64,000 bases of DNA from Scalesia atractyloides (GCA_947069175.1 CAMTDV010000013.1:55806610-55870609), one strand, 5' to 3'; shown: positions 33,603 through 46,930, counted from the stretch's first letter. Translations and numbers: made by a program. Notes: generated from the sequence alone by a model not told the origin.

Positions 33603-36326
33603 ATGGTGAAGGAGATTATCTGGGATAAAACTTGAAAGCACAATCAGCCATGCAAGCTAGTCCCACCTTCAATTGATTTTGAAGATGTAGCAGAGTGGAT
33701 ACATTCAAGTAGGATCAGCTACGATGTACAAGCCGATCCGATCATCTACAGCATCCACATCGAAGAGTTTTGGAAGACAACCAAAGTGTCGACCGTAAAC
33801 GAAATTAAAAGAATCACAGCTATAGTCAGAAATAAGAAAATCATAGTTACAGAGGAAAACATACGTAGAGTCCTCAGTCTTGGAGACAAAAACAGTGATT
33901 TGCTTAGAATGAAGAAGGACGACATTCTAGATGGGTTCAAAGGGATGAGGTATATTGGAGACTTCAGAGAGAAAAATGAGATCAAAAGAAAGGGGCTTAC
34001 CAAGGACTGGAGATTCATTCTTCATGTATTCGCTATGAGCTTGGCACATAGGAAAGGAGGATATGACGGTTAAACTTAGAATGGCCGGCTGCGATGCTTA
34101 GCCTCTGCACAAAGCAGTCATTCAATATCTCTGGTCTCATTTTTTACTACATGGTTGATAATGCTAATTCCTCCACATGGGCCATGTACCCTCGTTTTGT
34201 TCAGCTCCTCATCAATGACCAACATCCAAATCTTCCTCATGACGGCGACCTATACAAGTTCCAGCTGCCAACAGGGCGTCAGATTACCGAGCTAAAAACT
34301 GAGGAATGGGTGCTGTTACATCAGTGGATGTATAGGGAGGAAAGATATCCTGTCGTGAAAGCATCCTATGAGAAATACCGAGAACGTGTTAAGAAAAAGA
34401 GACAAGGAGATGGTGATGAGGAAGTAGAGGAGGAAGAAGAAGAAACCGAGCAGCTGGTTAGAAAGAATAAAGGAAAGAAAATCATGATGGATGGGGACTC
34501 CTCAAAGAAACAGAAAGATAGTGTTGCTCAAGGACGATTGATGGGAAGCAGTTTCAGGGCCGGAGGCACCAGAGAACATCACGAGCATATAGACAATCTC
34601 TGTGCGATTCATTAGGCCGAAGAAAGAGAGAAAAGAGAAACTAGAAGAAAGAGACGTCATATGACAGAATCTGAAACACCGGTGACGGTCACCACCGAGC
34701 AAGAGCAGTTAGACGAGTTTGTAGATCAGTTGATTGTCGATCCGGAAGCCCCAAGTCTATCTCCCCCGCAGAAGCATAAGAAAACTGGGGAAGGACCTTT
34801 GACAGAATAACCACCAAGACAAATGCCGCAACAAGCTCCTCGAAGACCTTGTCCATTTCAAGATTTGTACGATAAGCTAGCAAAAGACATTGGGAAAGGT
34901 CCAGCTCAGGAAATCTGTCTGCTGAAACATCAAGTAAGCAACACTAACTTTATTCGTGAGAAGCTGAGGGTACAAAGAAAGAAAAACAAAGAGCTTCACG
35001 CATACGTCAAAGAACAGACCACATTTGTGAGATTTCAGCAAGATGGGATGGAAAAGATGTATCGTATGATCAGAGAACTTTGCACCAAAGTGGACATACC
35101 ACCGATGTTCTCATTTACTGATATTTTTGATTATGAGAAGTTCAAGACTAAAGAGGAAAGACAAAACGCTGAGGCTGCAGAAAAGAAGAAAAAGCGCTAG
35201 AATTGGCTGTGAACGTCACTAAGGATGACGAAAGTGAAGAGGAGGAGGTAGACAGAGATGAAATGCCAGCGAGATTTGTTGAGTGGGGTTTGGAAGATGA
35301 TACTATGTATGAAACTGATGACGCTGAAGCAGTAACTCCAATGCATCCAAAATGGTTCAGAAAAGAAAGGGAAAAGCTTCCAGATTTCTATCAGGTGGTC
35401 ACCGTTGAAAAATCTGAAGTCACTGATAGAATAATAAGCTGGAAGTACTGCAATCTCAAAGGATGTTCATCGCAAAGAGACGAGGTGGTGTTATTCAGCA
35501 TTTTAAGACCAGAGCTGACATGAAAAGCCTTTCAAGATGGGACATTCAAGAACTGGGAGACTAGATCTGATAAACCCGACCAACAGCAGCATCAGAGCTG
35601 ACTTTGAAAGACTCATTTTAAGAGAATGCAATCGTGGCTTCACAGTTTTCAAGCCGCAACAACCTCGAAGAATAGTGTCAAAGACGACAAAAAATCCATC
35701 ACAGGAAAAGGGATGGTTACATGGGTAATTGATCCTGTTAAGGTCGAAACAAAAGTTGAAATTCCACCTGAACGGCCTGTCATGCTTACACACTTCAAGA
35801 AATGGTTTTACGATTGGAAGACAGGAGAAGAAGTGATCCGATTAGTGTCTAATGAAGATATTCAAATTCTAGACCCGATGGATGTTTTCATGTTCTGCCT
35901 CTTCGATCTCAACATTCTCTTTGGTCACAAAATCCATGTTGGAGCCAGAAATGAGTACAGAGAAGAAGGAATGCTATTCCAAACGGCTGTGGAACGAGCT
36001 CGAGACAGGAAGATAGAGATGATGGAAATTGTTCTCAGGATTCAGAGGCAGACAGAAAAAGAGGAGGCAAGAAAAAGGAAGAGAAAGCATAAGTCATCAT
36101 CACAATAGAAAGCCTCCTTACCATCTCAAGCTGCATCTCACCATCAAACACCGGTTTCATCAACATATGAAGCCACTACGTAGTTTCAATAACCCTCAAG
36201 TGAAGCTATTGTTAATTTAAGCTCTGAAGAAACAATCGAAGCAACCACAGATTGACCTACCGTTCAAGCTGCACAAGACAAGGATGAAGGACCCGCCGAA
36301 GACCCAGAAGCTCGCAAGCAAGATTG
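33603..36326 (+). pseudogene. SIRE-like extra 3' ORF, copy 3 (in unit 2)
   Basis: A duplicate of 23123-25846 with the same stops. It differs by losing one C near 35196 (the middle segment ends at KKKKR), while keeping the C that copy 2 lost near 25286, so here the stretch from 35626 is open for 160 residues across WVIDPVKVETKVEIPPERPV. Compared with copy 1, each unit has one private one-base loss. The putative splice site ends at 33600. Confidence 0.75.
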
Positions 36327-36361
36327 AAGAAACCCAAGTACGCAACGGTCTATGGGGATAT

Positions 36362-36813
36362 TGTTAGAACTTTTGAGACCGTTGATGCTTGATTATGAAT
36401 AGTTTGAGCTAGTTTGTATTAGTTAGTAAATGTTGAAGGGTCAAAAGTGTAACTGTGTGAATCTTGTAGTAGGCGGCGTATTTAATAGTCCAGCATAATT
36501 ATTAGTTACGCGGGATGATCAGTTTGTATAAATACTATGAACAATGAATGTATGTCCAAGTTTCTTGGACAGATTTTGGTGATCTTCTTGTGTTGTGATT
36601 TTTGTTATTGTGCTTTCATCCGAATATCCAGGTGCTGTTATTGATTACATGTTATTGGGATTTCATATACAACACTAGTTGTTTGATCCAAACAAGATTC
36701 TTCATCTTCTTTGCTTGGTTTTTCTTAGTATTTGCACATCCAAACAACTAATCCATAGTTGTTTTGGTGAAAACAATCAACCACTGTGATCCGAATCTGT
36801 TTTGGGACTCACA
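36362..36813 (+). repeat. SIRE-like LTR, duplicate copy
   Basis: A copy of 25882-26333 with a single difference (A at 36806). Here it lacks a gag-pol partner, because it was carried along by the tandem duplication. Confidence 0.92.
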
Positions 36814-37192
36814 CTACCGGTTTCTTTTCTGCTCTAATCTCGACTGAAGGCTCACTGTTTGGTGCGGTACTTACTTGGTCTAGCCTATTTTGCACCCCAG
36901 GTGGAGCCTCCATCTCTATCTCTTCATCTACCTCTTCATCCTTAACCTCTAGCTCTACTGCTCTCTAACCATTCTCCTAGACTCTTACTGCTACGGGTGG
37001 TTATCACTTTTGCGTGTTAGTTTGCCGGGTTAGGTTGAGTGTTACCCTAGAACTGACCATGTGGTTGCTCTTGCAGTTGCTTAGCGATACTACCTATGGA
37101 CCTTTGAAGATCTAAGAATGCGGATTGTTGATTTTTTAAAAGATGATCATGTTCTGCTAACGTTTTCTGAGTAGCTTGATCCTTAACCACTA
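36814..37192 (-). pseudogene. Athila-type gag-protease linker, duplicate
   Basis: A copy of 26334-26712 with the same acidic linker peptide on the minus strand. Confidence 0.62.
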
Positions 37193-39998
37193 TGTCACAC
37201 CCTCAATTTCCACTTGCGGAGTTTTACCGCGAGGCGTGTGAACAAACCAGAATCTGAGACACTAGTAATGTCGAACGACTCTATATGATTTGTTAATACG
37301 TTTTCCAAAATCATTTGTTTAACCATTAATAGTTAATTTTAGATTGCCTTAGTTTGGTTTCAATGTTTAGCGGAAGCATTAGTTCTTAAAGTTGAGCGGA
37401 AGCATAAAGTAAAGGAACGGGCGCCAACACAAACGCCAAAACTAAAGAAAAACCCAAAACAATGTTTGTAAATGAGACTCGATAAAAAGATGTCTTGATC
37501 AATGCAAGTGAGTGCACCTAGAGCTCCTAGCGTCCTGAGAAACATGTAAAGAAACAAGTGTCAACATTAAAGAAGAGTGAGTTCACAGGTTTTCATAAAT
37601 TCGTTTGTTTGGTTATAAGTTTGTTTCCCCCGTTATCCCTAACCCGGATAACGATTTAGTTCCATTATTCCCAACCCGGAATAATACTGATAGTTCCATT
37701 ATTCCTTACCCGGAATAATAATGATAGTTCCATTATTCCTTACCCGGAATAATAAAGTTGTTGGTTCCATTATCCCTAACCCGAGATAATATTGTTGATT
37801 CGTAATTAAGTTCAATGTTAATATATATATAGGTAGCTAGCCTAAAGTTATGTCACGTAAGTGTTCGTGATCGAAGCTGACTGTTGTGCCTCCGTGTTGC
37901 CAGGCCTATCACTGACCATGGCGAAGTTAGGCCAAATTATTCACCCGTTGACCATACCCGGTCGGCTAGCGCGACCAGCTCGGATGGGGCTTGTCGGGCC
38001 CAGTAGTACTACTTATAATTTCCCCACTATTTAAACCCAATACTAACGATCCGAGAGATTGTCGAGGACTTGTGTCATATAGCTGCTTAGTGATCATAAC
38101 GTACATTAACATTAACTTAGTTACCGAATAGTTAAGTGACGTTAATTTCGTATAACGTAAAGAGATAGAGTTGTAGAGTGTATACATGTTTCTCCCCTGT
38201 TGTTTAACACCGGATAAAGTTAGGGGCCGTGAACTCACCTTTAGTTGCTCGGTTAGTGTAACACAGAAGTTGCAAATGATGGGACCGCTAATTGCGTCCT
38301 AACAAGTCAATTGATTTAGAGTTAGTGTGCGATCACACTGATACAGGTCTTACACATACTAACACACAATGCGGTTCATACAATGACAATTCCTAAAACT
38401 CAAATCATGCATGCAAGTATCATCATGCCAATATAGTGATCAAAACAACTTATCATGAACACAATCAATTCATACAACACTTTGGTACATACATTCGCAA
38501 GTTATCAAGTTTCAGCTTATATACTCATAATTAGGCTGTTTTCAAGGATTTTTTATAAAATAGTTCCAACGTTCCAAAAATTCCAATTATTTTACAGAAG
38601 GTGACAACTATACTGTAGAATTTTATATAAATTTTTCAAGTCCTAACACTTTACCAATTATTCATAAATATTAATATACTAGGCTGCAGTCAGATTCGTC
38701 GCTTTCTGACTACAGTCCACAGAAGAATTTATTTAAAAATCACCGTTCGTCCAATTAACAAAATTCCAGTGAATGTTTCCCGGAAATTTCCATATCTAGT
38801 TGCTGTACAAATTTCATGATTCGACTCTCTACAGATTATTAGATCCGACTCGATAAACAACTAACAAATTTTCAGAATTTTCACAGCTTCAGTTACTGAA
38901 CTTAGTTGGCCACTTAAAAATATCAAACGACTTCAGAAAAATATGAATCCAGCGCCATTAGAATCGGTTTTCAAAACTCTACGTTTTAGACTTCAGAAAA
39001 TCCGTTTTTCGATAAATAATAACCAAGTTACAGCCAGTTGAAGTTGGCTGTAAACACCATTCAGCATCCTGATTCAGCACTTTATCACAATCTAACCCGC
39101 TTAAACCATCGATACATTGAACATATGCGATCAAGAACAGAATTTCCAATCATATACTATCATATATATCATACCCGTGCAAACCCTAATCATAACATAT
39201 AGTTTTATTTTAAACAAAACACAGCCTAACGTTTCTTAATTCCGCAAATCATCATACCTGCAAACTAGCCTAATCAATCGGTTATCATCCTAATACTTTC
39301 CACCATTACATACACACACGATCCGTAATTCATAACCCTAGTATGATTAGCGAAATAACATAAAATTCTAACCTTAACAATAGGATTAATGAGCCGAGAA
39401 CTAGATGGGACTGATTCGGATTTTGGCGAGACTTGCGACGAGAAGGAGAATGGTGAGGGGAGGGCTGCTGCGATTCAAGGGGAGGCTGTCTTGCGATCGA
39501 GAAGGTGAATGAGAGGCTGCTGACGGCTGTTTCACAACTAGGGTTTGTGTGTTTTGATTTGTAAAGCAAAGCCTCATGCATGTATGTGTATATATAGCGC
39601 AATATGTGAAAGGAAAAGGGAAGGGTTTACGGTTTGGGTACTCACGGCCGCAAGGGTTCGGGTGGGTTGGTTTGGGTCTAAAACTTGATCCCCCAAGTTT
39701 TGGTTAACTCCTTGAGTCACAAGGAAATGAGGTTGGCTCGTGTCGCGGCTCGATTCGATTCATTTATCTATTTACTACATCTATATTTTATAACTAAAAT
39801 AAATCACGAAATCGGAACATCACATAATAACGCACTAACTTATAAACGTTTAAGACTAGCATGTAATTCATTTGACAAGTACACGAAATTATCGTAATTA
39901 TTTCGAGCGTGCTATTTAAGTCTCCGAACCAATTTAACGTAGGAATGAATAACCGTGAAGTAGTGCGTTTAAGATATCTGAAAAACCGGGATGTCACA
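37193..39998 (-). mobile_element. Gypsy-type solo LTR, duplicate
   Basis: A copy of 26713-29517 with the same CACTA flanks (37188-37192 and 39999-40003). Because the flanks are also copied, it is part of the segmental duplication and not a second insertion. A few single-base indels distinguish it, for example in the hairpin minisatellite (37646). Confidence 0.87.
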
Positions 39999-40003
39999 CA
40001 CTA

Positions 40004-41141
40004 GCTGAGACAGAAGTTCCTCTATCCTATCCAAACTACCTCCCAAACCTCCACTCCTGTTTTGACCCTCTTGGTTTGAACCCCCACCACTAAACTGACC
40101 TGGATTACCTGAACCTCCACTAGAATAATGACCCTGCCCCCTGTTCTGATATTGACTTGATTGGAAACCAGGGATTACCGGAAGAACTGAAGTTATTATT
40201 ATTATGCCAGTTAGGGTTATAGTTTAAATTATTATTATTATTATAGGGGTTCGTTTGGCCTCGACTCTGACCCGTGATGAACTCTACTTGCTCGACAGTG
40301 AGCGTAGGACACTTTATCGTATCATGACCTCCTTTACACACCTCACATCTATCTACCTTATTTTTCAGTTCTTGTATCTCCTTAGTGACCTCTCGCTAAA
40401 AGCTATCTAATGCAACCGCTACCGTAGTTTCCAAGCTACCTTGGTGTAACCCCCATTGACCAGAGTGGTACGAGAAATAGGGATTGAATTTCTCTCGGTA
40501 GTGTATATCAAAATGTGCGAAACTCTCGAAAAGGTCATTACACTCCACAACCATCTTCTTTCACATTAGTTGCCCTCCAGCAAAAGTGTCAAATCGGCCT
40601 CGGGTTTCAGGGGTGAGACCGTTGTAGAATTTCTCTATAAGTGCCTAATCAGACAAACCGTGTTGAGAACAACTGGACACTAAGGTTTGGAAATGCTCCC
40701 ATGCTAAATGGTAAGGTTCGTCAGATTCCATCTGGAATGAATGGATCTGATCGCGAAGACGAGATGCTTTGGCAGGTGGAAAATATTTCTTAAGGAAAGC
40801 ATCTCGTAGGACGACCTAAGTAGTAAAGGTACCAGCCGGTTGAGAGTCAAGCCAGACGGCGGCTTGACCTCCAAGAGAGAAAGGAAATACTTGAAGGAAA
40901 CGGGCATCATTGCCCGCACCTTCCATGTTAAAGGTGTGACAGAGGCGGGTAAGGAGGTTAATGTGGGCAGGCGCATCCTCGTCATCACGACCGTGGAATT
41001 GGCACAAGTTGGTTATAGCAGTCAATATGTAAGATGGATTTGCCAGGCTTTGTCATTGTTCATTGGGGGAAGAGTGATGGGAGAGTTTGCACCGGTGAAA
41101 CTGGTGGTTGCTTGTTGGTAAATGGTTTGATTGTTAGCCAT
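40004..41141 (-). pseudogene. gag: Athila-type gag, duplicate
   Basis: A copy of 29523-30661. A one-base loss near 41036 breaks the N-terminal frame that is open in unit 1, so the two copies decay differently only by indels. Confidence 0.8.
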
Positions 41142-41559
41142 GTGGAAAATAGGTGGTGGGCTTGTGTTTCGGTGAATTATACGGGAGGTGGGGAACTGTG
41201 CGGTGAGGACTTCGGTGTCAAGTCAAAGTTGGGTGGTATAAACGGACAGGAAGAATCGAAAAAACCTGAGAAGAAGAAGTACTAACCTTTTGCGTTAGAG
41301 ACGTGTCCGTTGGCGGCTTCGGCGGAAGTCCTTGCGAACGCATATGAGGCATCCACTAAAAACGGAAACGAGACAAGTAAGAACACTCAGAAAAGATACT
41401 TAACAAAAATATATTAAACTGAAAAAAATTAAACTAACTAAATTATTTAGACTCCTACGACGCAAACAAAACGGAAAACACGTATGAATCAACTAAGTCT
41501 AAACAAAGTAATCAACGCAATTGCCAAAGAGAGTCCCGGAAACAGCGCCAAAAACTTGA

Positions 41560-42479
41560 TGTCCTAAAAGTAGTCTAATAAAAACAATTGAAATTAACCT
41601 AATTCTAGCCTCTAAGTAATACTCTAGACTCCTAAACTCGACTAAACTACAAACCGGCAAGTGGACCGATCAATTGTAGAAAAGCTTAAGTAAGTCCGGA
41701 TATCGAACCCACAAGAGTCTCTAATTACGTTAACGACTCTATTTAAACTAAATTGACACACTTAATTTATTTTATGTTTGGGGGGGGGGGGGGTTTACTA
41801 AAAATCATAAATTTATAATTAAACTAACATGAACTTAACTGAGATGAACTAAGACGGACTTTTGAATCGGAGATTTAATTCAAGGATAATGGAATGGCTA
41901 CCTAGGTTAGATTCCTTATTACTATTGAATGGGTCTTTTAATTGATTAATAATGTGATAGGGAACCGGATCTTAAAATAATAAATCCTAAAGAATACCAA
42001 ACAGGACCCCCGACCCTTCTCGGGAAAAATCTATGATATCCTAAAGGTGTTGGGCATACCGGTTTATAAGATTTCCTTTCAGTTATCTAATATTCAATAA
42101 AGTGTCTAAATTAGCTAACTATCTCTCAATAGAAAGCCTAGACTAACTAAGGTTCTTGATTTGGTTTAACCGACTCAAATATGGCTAGTAAACTAAAACC
42201 GGTTTTCTCTCAAAACCTAATCCTAGCAACTTACCTATTTAGTTAAGTTAAAAAAGATTATTATTTCTCAATAATTAAATTTAGTATAATGTTAAGATTT
42301 AGTTATATGTTTCTTTCAATTGTTTCTAGGGTTTATTGGCCAATTAATCGAACGATTACCCAAATCCGTTAAGACTCGACAATCAACATAAACCTATTCT
42401 ATGAAAGACATTCAACTAGATTTATGTGAAACAATCAAGTAATCAATAATTAGATCAAAACATGCAAATACACCAAATC
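41560..42479 (-). repeat. Athila-type LTR, primer-site-side half
   Basis: A copy of 31079-32000. It ends AAATC (42475-42479), repeated at 45246-45250 after the solo LTR, and then continues to about 46037. Confidence 0.78.
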
Positions 42480-45245
42480 TGTGACAACTCGTAATTTCGA
42501 GGTTAGAACCGTTCGTTTTCGTTTTCGTATTTATAAATCGAATCTTATACTTATTCTATTTGACGAGTTATTAATATTTATACATATCGCATTAGACCGA
42601 CCCGAACCACTTGAACCAAAACACCTGTCTCGCTAGTCGATCCAACTCACTCGCGTAACTCGAAACTTATGAGGCCCAAACCTTAGCATGAATAATATAC
42701 GTTTATATTAGTTAATTAATTATTCATTTATTACTAATTAATTAATTATTCATTTGTTATTAGTTGTTTGTTAAACAATAATATACACAACCAAATGGCT
42801 GCCACCCCACTTCCCCATTCTGTTTGCATTTTGTGGGAAGCCCACATCCCTCACGAGTTTTTAGTGCAGCCCAAACACCCCCTTTAGCCCTTGTTGCCAA
42901 TTGTTGCATGTGGTTCGGCCCTCATAACAATCCCCCACCGCCCCCATCTTGAATTCCCATATATTACGTAACTGCATGTTGTGGGTTATGTTTTAGAAAC
43001 AAAAACCCTGCTCCCCTCTCTTGAAGATTGACGGCAGCAACAAGGCACCCTCCCCCGGTCGCGTTTCCTTCTCTCGGTGCACTCTCCCTCTCACTCTAGT
43101 TCTCTCGCACACCATCTCTTACGGTTAGTGTGTTTCGGTTATTTTTCGGTTTGTGGTTCTTGTGCTACATGGCTATGTTATTATCTTTATAATGATGCTT
43201 GGTGTTATGTGAATAATTGTGAACTATGACTTGCTAGAGATCGTGTTTCCATGGTGTTTTGATCGTATGAATGTTTGATTTATAACTAGTGTTTTGTGTT
43301 CGAATAGAAATTTATGTCTGGTGATAGTTTCTGATTTTCATACACGAGTTATACCAAGTTATCTCGGCTGTGATTTTGTATAAATAACGATGTTAGTTAT
43401 TAAGGTTGTGTTGATTTGGCATGAAATCTCTTGATACATGACAGTATTTTGCTATATTTTGATGATCATGTTGTTCGTATTGTTAACTTGTAGTGTAGGA
43501 TGCACGAAAACCACGTATGGGATATAGTATAACTGCTTACATAAGTGAACTTTTGTGATATCGACTTTGCAATCTGATGTAGATACCCTATATTATGTTT
43601 ACACAAGTTCGTTATGCGCTTACGACACCTAGAAACTTGTTAGGATGCATGAAAAGTGACTAATTGAGTAAATACCAGCTCACCAATTTTCTGCAGAAAA
43701 TACGCTGAATTGTGTAGCCTGTTCTGGACTTTAAATTATCTAAACTTTACGTTTTCAGAGTCTAAAACCAAGTACCCGGAAATAGCTTTCAAACCGTGGT
43801 GATTTCATAATTTTTGGACAGGTCTAAATATTTTAACGGATTAAATCGCAAAACTGCTCTAAGCTGTCATTTTCTGCAGAAAATGCAGCTCACGTTTTCT
43901 ATCATAACTTGGTATGTGTTTACTGTTTAAATGTGAAAGTTTTACTTTAGATTCCCTTGCTCGATTAAGTAATTTTGTCATTGGTTTCCCGTCAATCGAA
44001 TAAACGTATATTTTTAAATAAAGGTTTCGGCAAACAGGGTCAGATTACAACGAATCTGATCAAAGTTTGGCGCAAGATTTTTCACGGAAAATCCGTAAGG
44101 AATTCAGTCACCAAATTTAACACAATGGTCTTTGGTTCGATTGACACGTTCTGTAATTCTTTGGGAACTATCCGGTGCCCAAACGGTCCTGATTAATACC
44201 CCACAAATTGTCCGAAAATGCACTTAAAAGCTGAATTTTTGTGACAAGATTTACTATGTGATTTGTGACGAAAAGGTGGTCGCTATTTCGAATAGCGACA
44301 CTTTGCATGCATGTGTGTATATGTATATTGTAATATTTTACGTGATACGTGTAGGATCTGCGTCTCCGTCTGTGTTCACCCACTAACTTTTACCGATAAT
44401 CGTGTTAGGACGTGATTGACCCGTTCCACTCCGCATTTAATTTCCGCCTTTTAAAACCCAGCAAACTAAGGTGAGTTCACTGCTCTTTACAAGCATGCGT
44501 TCTGAGGAAACAAACAAACTATTATTCCTTGGAGGAATACATTTACGAAACTACTATTCCTTTGAGGAATACTTTTCATAACTGTTGAAGTTTAATTTCG
44601 ATGTTGGATAATCTACTCACCTCTATCACTTAAGTCCCATCTTATTAACGAACTAGTTGCTTGGAGGGCAACGGGGTATTAGTTGATAGCGCTATTAGGC
44701 TTGACAACCTCACACCGTACCTGGATTGGACGGGCGTGAACTAATGACCTTAACCACATGATCTCAATGTTGATAGGCATTGGGAAGGGCAAACAAACTG
44801 ACGTCACTGCGGTACCGAGTTATTATCAACATGTCTATAAACTAAACACCTACTTGTTTTATGTTAAACAAAATTGTGAACTCGCCGGCTTAATCGCTGA
44901 TACACTATTTCTGCATGCTTGCAGGTTGTTAGATATATCTTGCATGGGAACTTGCAGTCTGGGGAGTTTGAAGTGTCATAGGGCGTGATACAGAAATGCA
45001 AACATTAAATAATTTACGTTTTAAATCATTTTGGTTTTTAATTGTTTGAGATACTTACATTTGCTTCCGCTGAACATAACCTATTTTGAATTGTTTAATT
45101 TAAAAGTCACTTTCATGTTGGTTATGATGACTTTGTTTTACATTACTTATTGTTAGTTCAACATGATTAGTGACTGGATCCTGGTACGCCACACGCCACA
45201 CGCCTCGCGGTAAAACTCCGCAAGCGGTATTTTGGGGGTGTGACA
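42480..45245 (+). mobile_element. Gypsy-type solo LTR (2,766 bases), complete copy
   Basis: Starts TGTGACAACTCG and ends GGGGGTGTGACA, flanked by AAATC (42475-42479 and 45246-45250). No internal domain or primer site is present, so it is most simply a solo LTR. Its last 50 bases (CGCCTCGCGGTAAAACTCCG) are nearly the reverse complement of the start of the LTR at 26713, showing the same family group in opposite orientation. Two short ATTCC...GGAAT hairpins lie at 44521-44572. The small ORFs inside are not credible genes. Confidence 0.87.
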
Positions 45246-46037
45246 AAATCAAACAACCAAATTTTACTACTTTATCAAAAATCCCTTAAACACATTGAAT
45301 AGTTAATAAAAATCTAAACTTTCGTAATAAGTCATCAAAACCTAGGTAGCATAAGTAAATCTAGCCAAGAATCATTGGTTTAACATAATTAAAGCAAATT
45401 AAAAACAGAATTCATCAAGACAAAGAACAAGGAAGCTAAAGATTAAGAAAATCGGTAATAAAACTAGTGATTTCTTCGATCTCTACGCTCCTAGCTTCAA
45501 TCCATTGATTCTCTAGCAACTTGATCTTCAAAAACCAGCTCAAAATCTCCAGAAGTGAGCTCTTGAAACTCCAAGTTCTTCCAATAATTGTAATTAGAGT
45601 TAAACTCTAATTATATAACCTTTCTCAACACAAATCTGATAAGTTTTCGAAACTTTCGGCCAAAAGGCCCTCTCGCCACCCGCGAGAGGGATCATGTAAC
45701 TGGTCGCGCCCCGCGACCTGAGTTTAATTTCTCCGGGAAACTTCCTCCCTCTGCACCCTGCATGAGGTATAACATGGGGCGGTCACGGGCCGCCAGAGAG
45801 TCTTTTGTCCCCTTTCTCGATTCTTCCGTTCTCTCGGCTTCCAATTATGATCCGGCTCAGTTTCCTACAACGTTTCAGCTCATTTTCTCGTCTTTTCAAC
45901 TATTTCCACTAACCAAGATCTGTGTAACGTATTTGGATTAAAAGTAGATATATTTTTATAAAACCCAAACGAATCTTAATGAAACTGATACAAACTATAC
46001 ATGATAAATAGATGTATTATTCAATATATCAGTAACA
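45246..46037 (-). repeat. Athila-type LTR, distal half
   Basis: Continuation of 41560-42479 after the solo LTR. It includes GC-rich hairpin-like segments such as CCCTCTCGCCACCCGCGAGAGGG (about 45669-45691). The outer edge is near ATCAGTAACA (46037), which reads TGTTACTGAT on the minus strand. Right of it a different gypsy gag starts. Confidence 0.65.
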
Positions 46038-46930
46038 CACTTGGGATGAGTCCCAGTGTAAGCTCGCTTAGTTGGTTCGGGGTTTTGGGTTATGGTAAGT
46101 TGTTGTTGTGGAAGGTTCTGCGGAGTAACAACCGCAAAGTTTTGGTTCAAAGCCTTCTGCTTCTTACCATTGGTGTTGGGTTTGGGTGATGGTTTGGATG
46201 GATCAGCGATAGGTTCGGTGGTAGCTTGGTGAATCGTTTTGGTAGAACCCTTTGTTTCATAGGTTCCATCCAAAATTTGGTTATGGTTGAATTTGGTGGC
46301 TAAGCGGTAGGTGTCTTCGAGGGTTTTGGGTTGAGTGGACTCAAAATAGTTGGAGAAGGAAGAAGGAATAAGGAAGGGCTCAGATGTATTTGGCAATGGC
46401 CTTGTCGGTAGAATCGACTGAGCCAGGGCAAAGAGCGCTAAGTTGTTTAAACCTAATGGTGAGGCCGGTGTTATCGCTCCCTACTTGCTTAAGGTTCCAA
46501 AACTCATTCTCGAGTTGTTGGAGCTTGTGGGGAGGAGAGAACTCTTCATTCATGAGCTTCTTAAGCTCGGTCCAAGTTAACGCATAAGCGGCATCGTCTC
46601 CGCGTATGTTACATTCGATGGTCCACCAATCAAGGGCTCTTGATCAGAAGACGCCATTGCCATTGGTGGTGCGAAGATGCTTGGGGCACTCACTTTGACG
46701 GAAGGTGACCTCGATGGAGTCAAACCATTGGAGCATCTTCGTTGCTCTTTCTTCGCCCGTAAATGGCACTTGGCTACACGAATTGAATTGCTTAAACGTG
46801 AAGGTTTACTTAGGTGGGTCGACTTTGGATTCGACCGAGGCATTAAGGGAGTTGGTATTGGGGGTTGGTTGGATCTTACTAACGATATCGGGGATAACCT
46901 TGGCCATTTGCTTGGCCATGAACTTCATCA
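46038..46930 (-). pseudogene. gag: Gypsy (chromovirus-like) gag fragment
   Basis: Minus-strand gag with FMAKQMAKVIPDI at the start, then TKMLQWFDSIEVTFR, ALTWTELKKLMNEEF and QLENEFWNLKQ, and in the next frame LEDTYRLATKFNHNQ and YTGTHPKC. These are the same capsid blocks as in 9405-10829, but clearly diverged. It has several stops and shifts (near 46390, 46640 and 46800). It is cut right at the start of its zinc region (THPKC) by the Athila-type LTR at 46037, which marks it as the older element. Confidence 0.75.

Larger units (their letters stand above)
32601..43079 (+). repeat. Tandem duplication unit 2 (10,479 bases)
   Basis: A copy of 22119-32600. I noted about 15-16 differences, nearly all single-base gains or losses in short runs. 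Examples are CGCCTAG/CGCTAG (24714 against 35196), CCACTG/CCACCTG (25286), CCCGGGA/CCCGGA (27172), ATGGGC/ATGGGGC (27507), GACCGAG/GACGAG (28957) and ATGGGATT/ATGGATT (30555). Beyond 43079 the solo LTR continues normally. Confidence 0.93.

Noticed and set aside
37193..39998. Second independent insertion of the solo LTR
   Set aside because: Flanks and target duplications are copied too, so it is part of the tandem duplication.
43975..44988. Small ORFs (73-76 residues) in the solo LTR
   Set aside because: No conserved content and placed within LTR sequence; chance ORFs.
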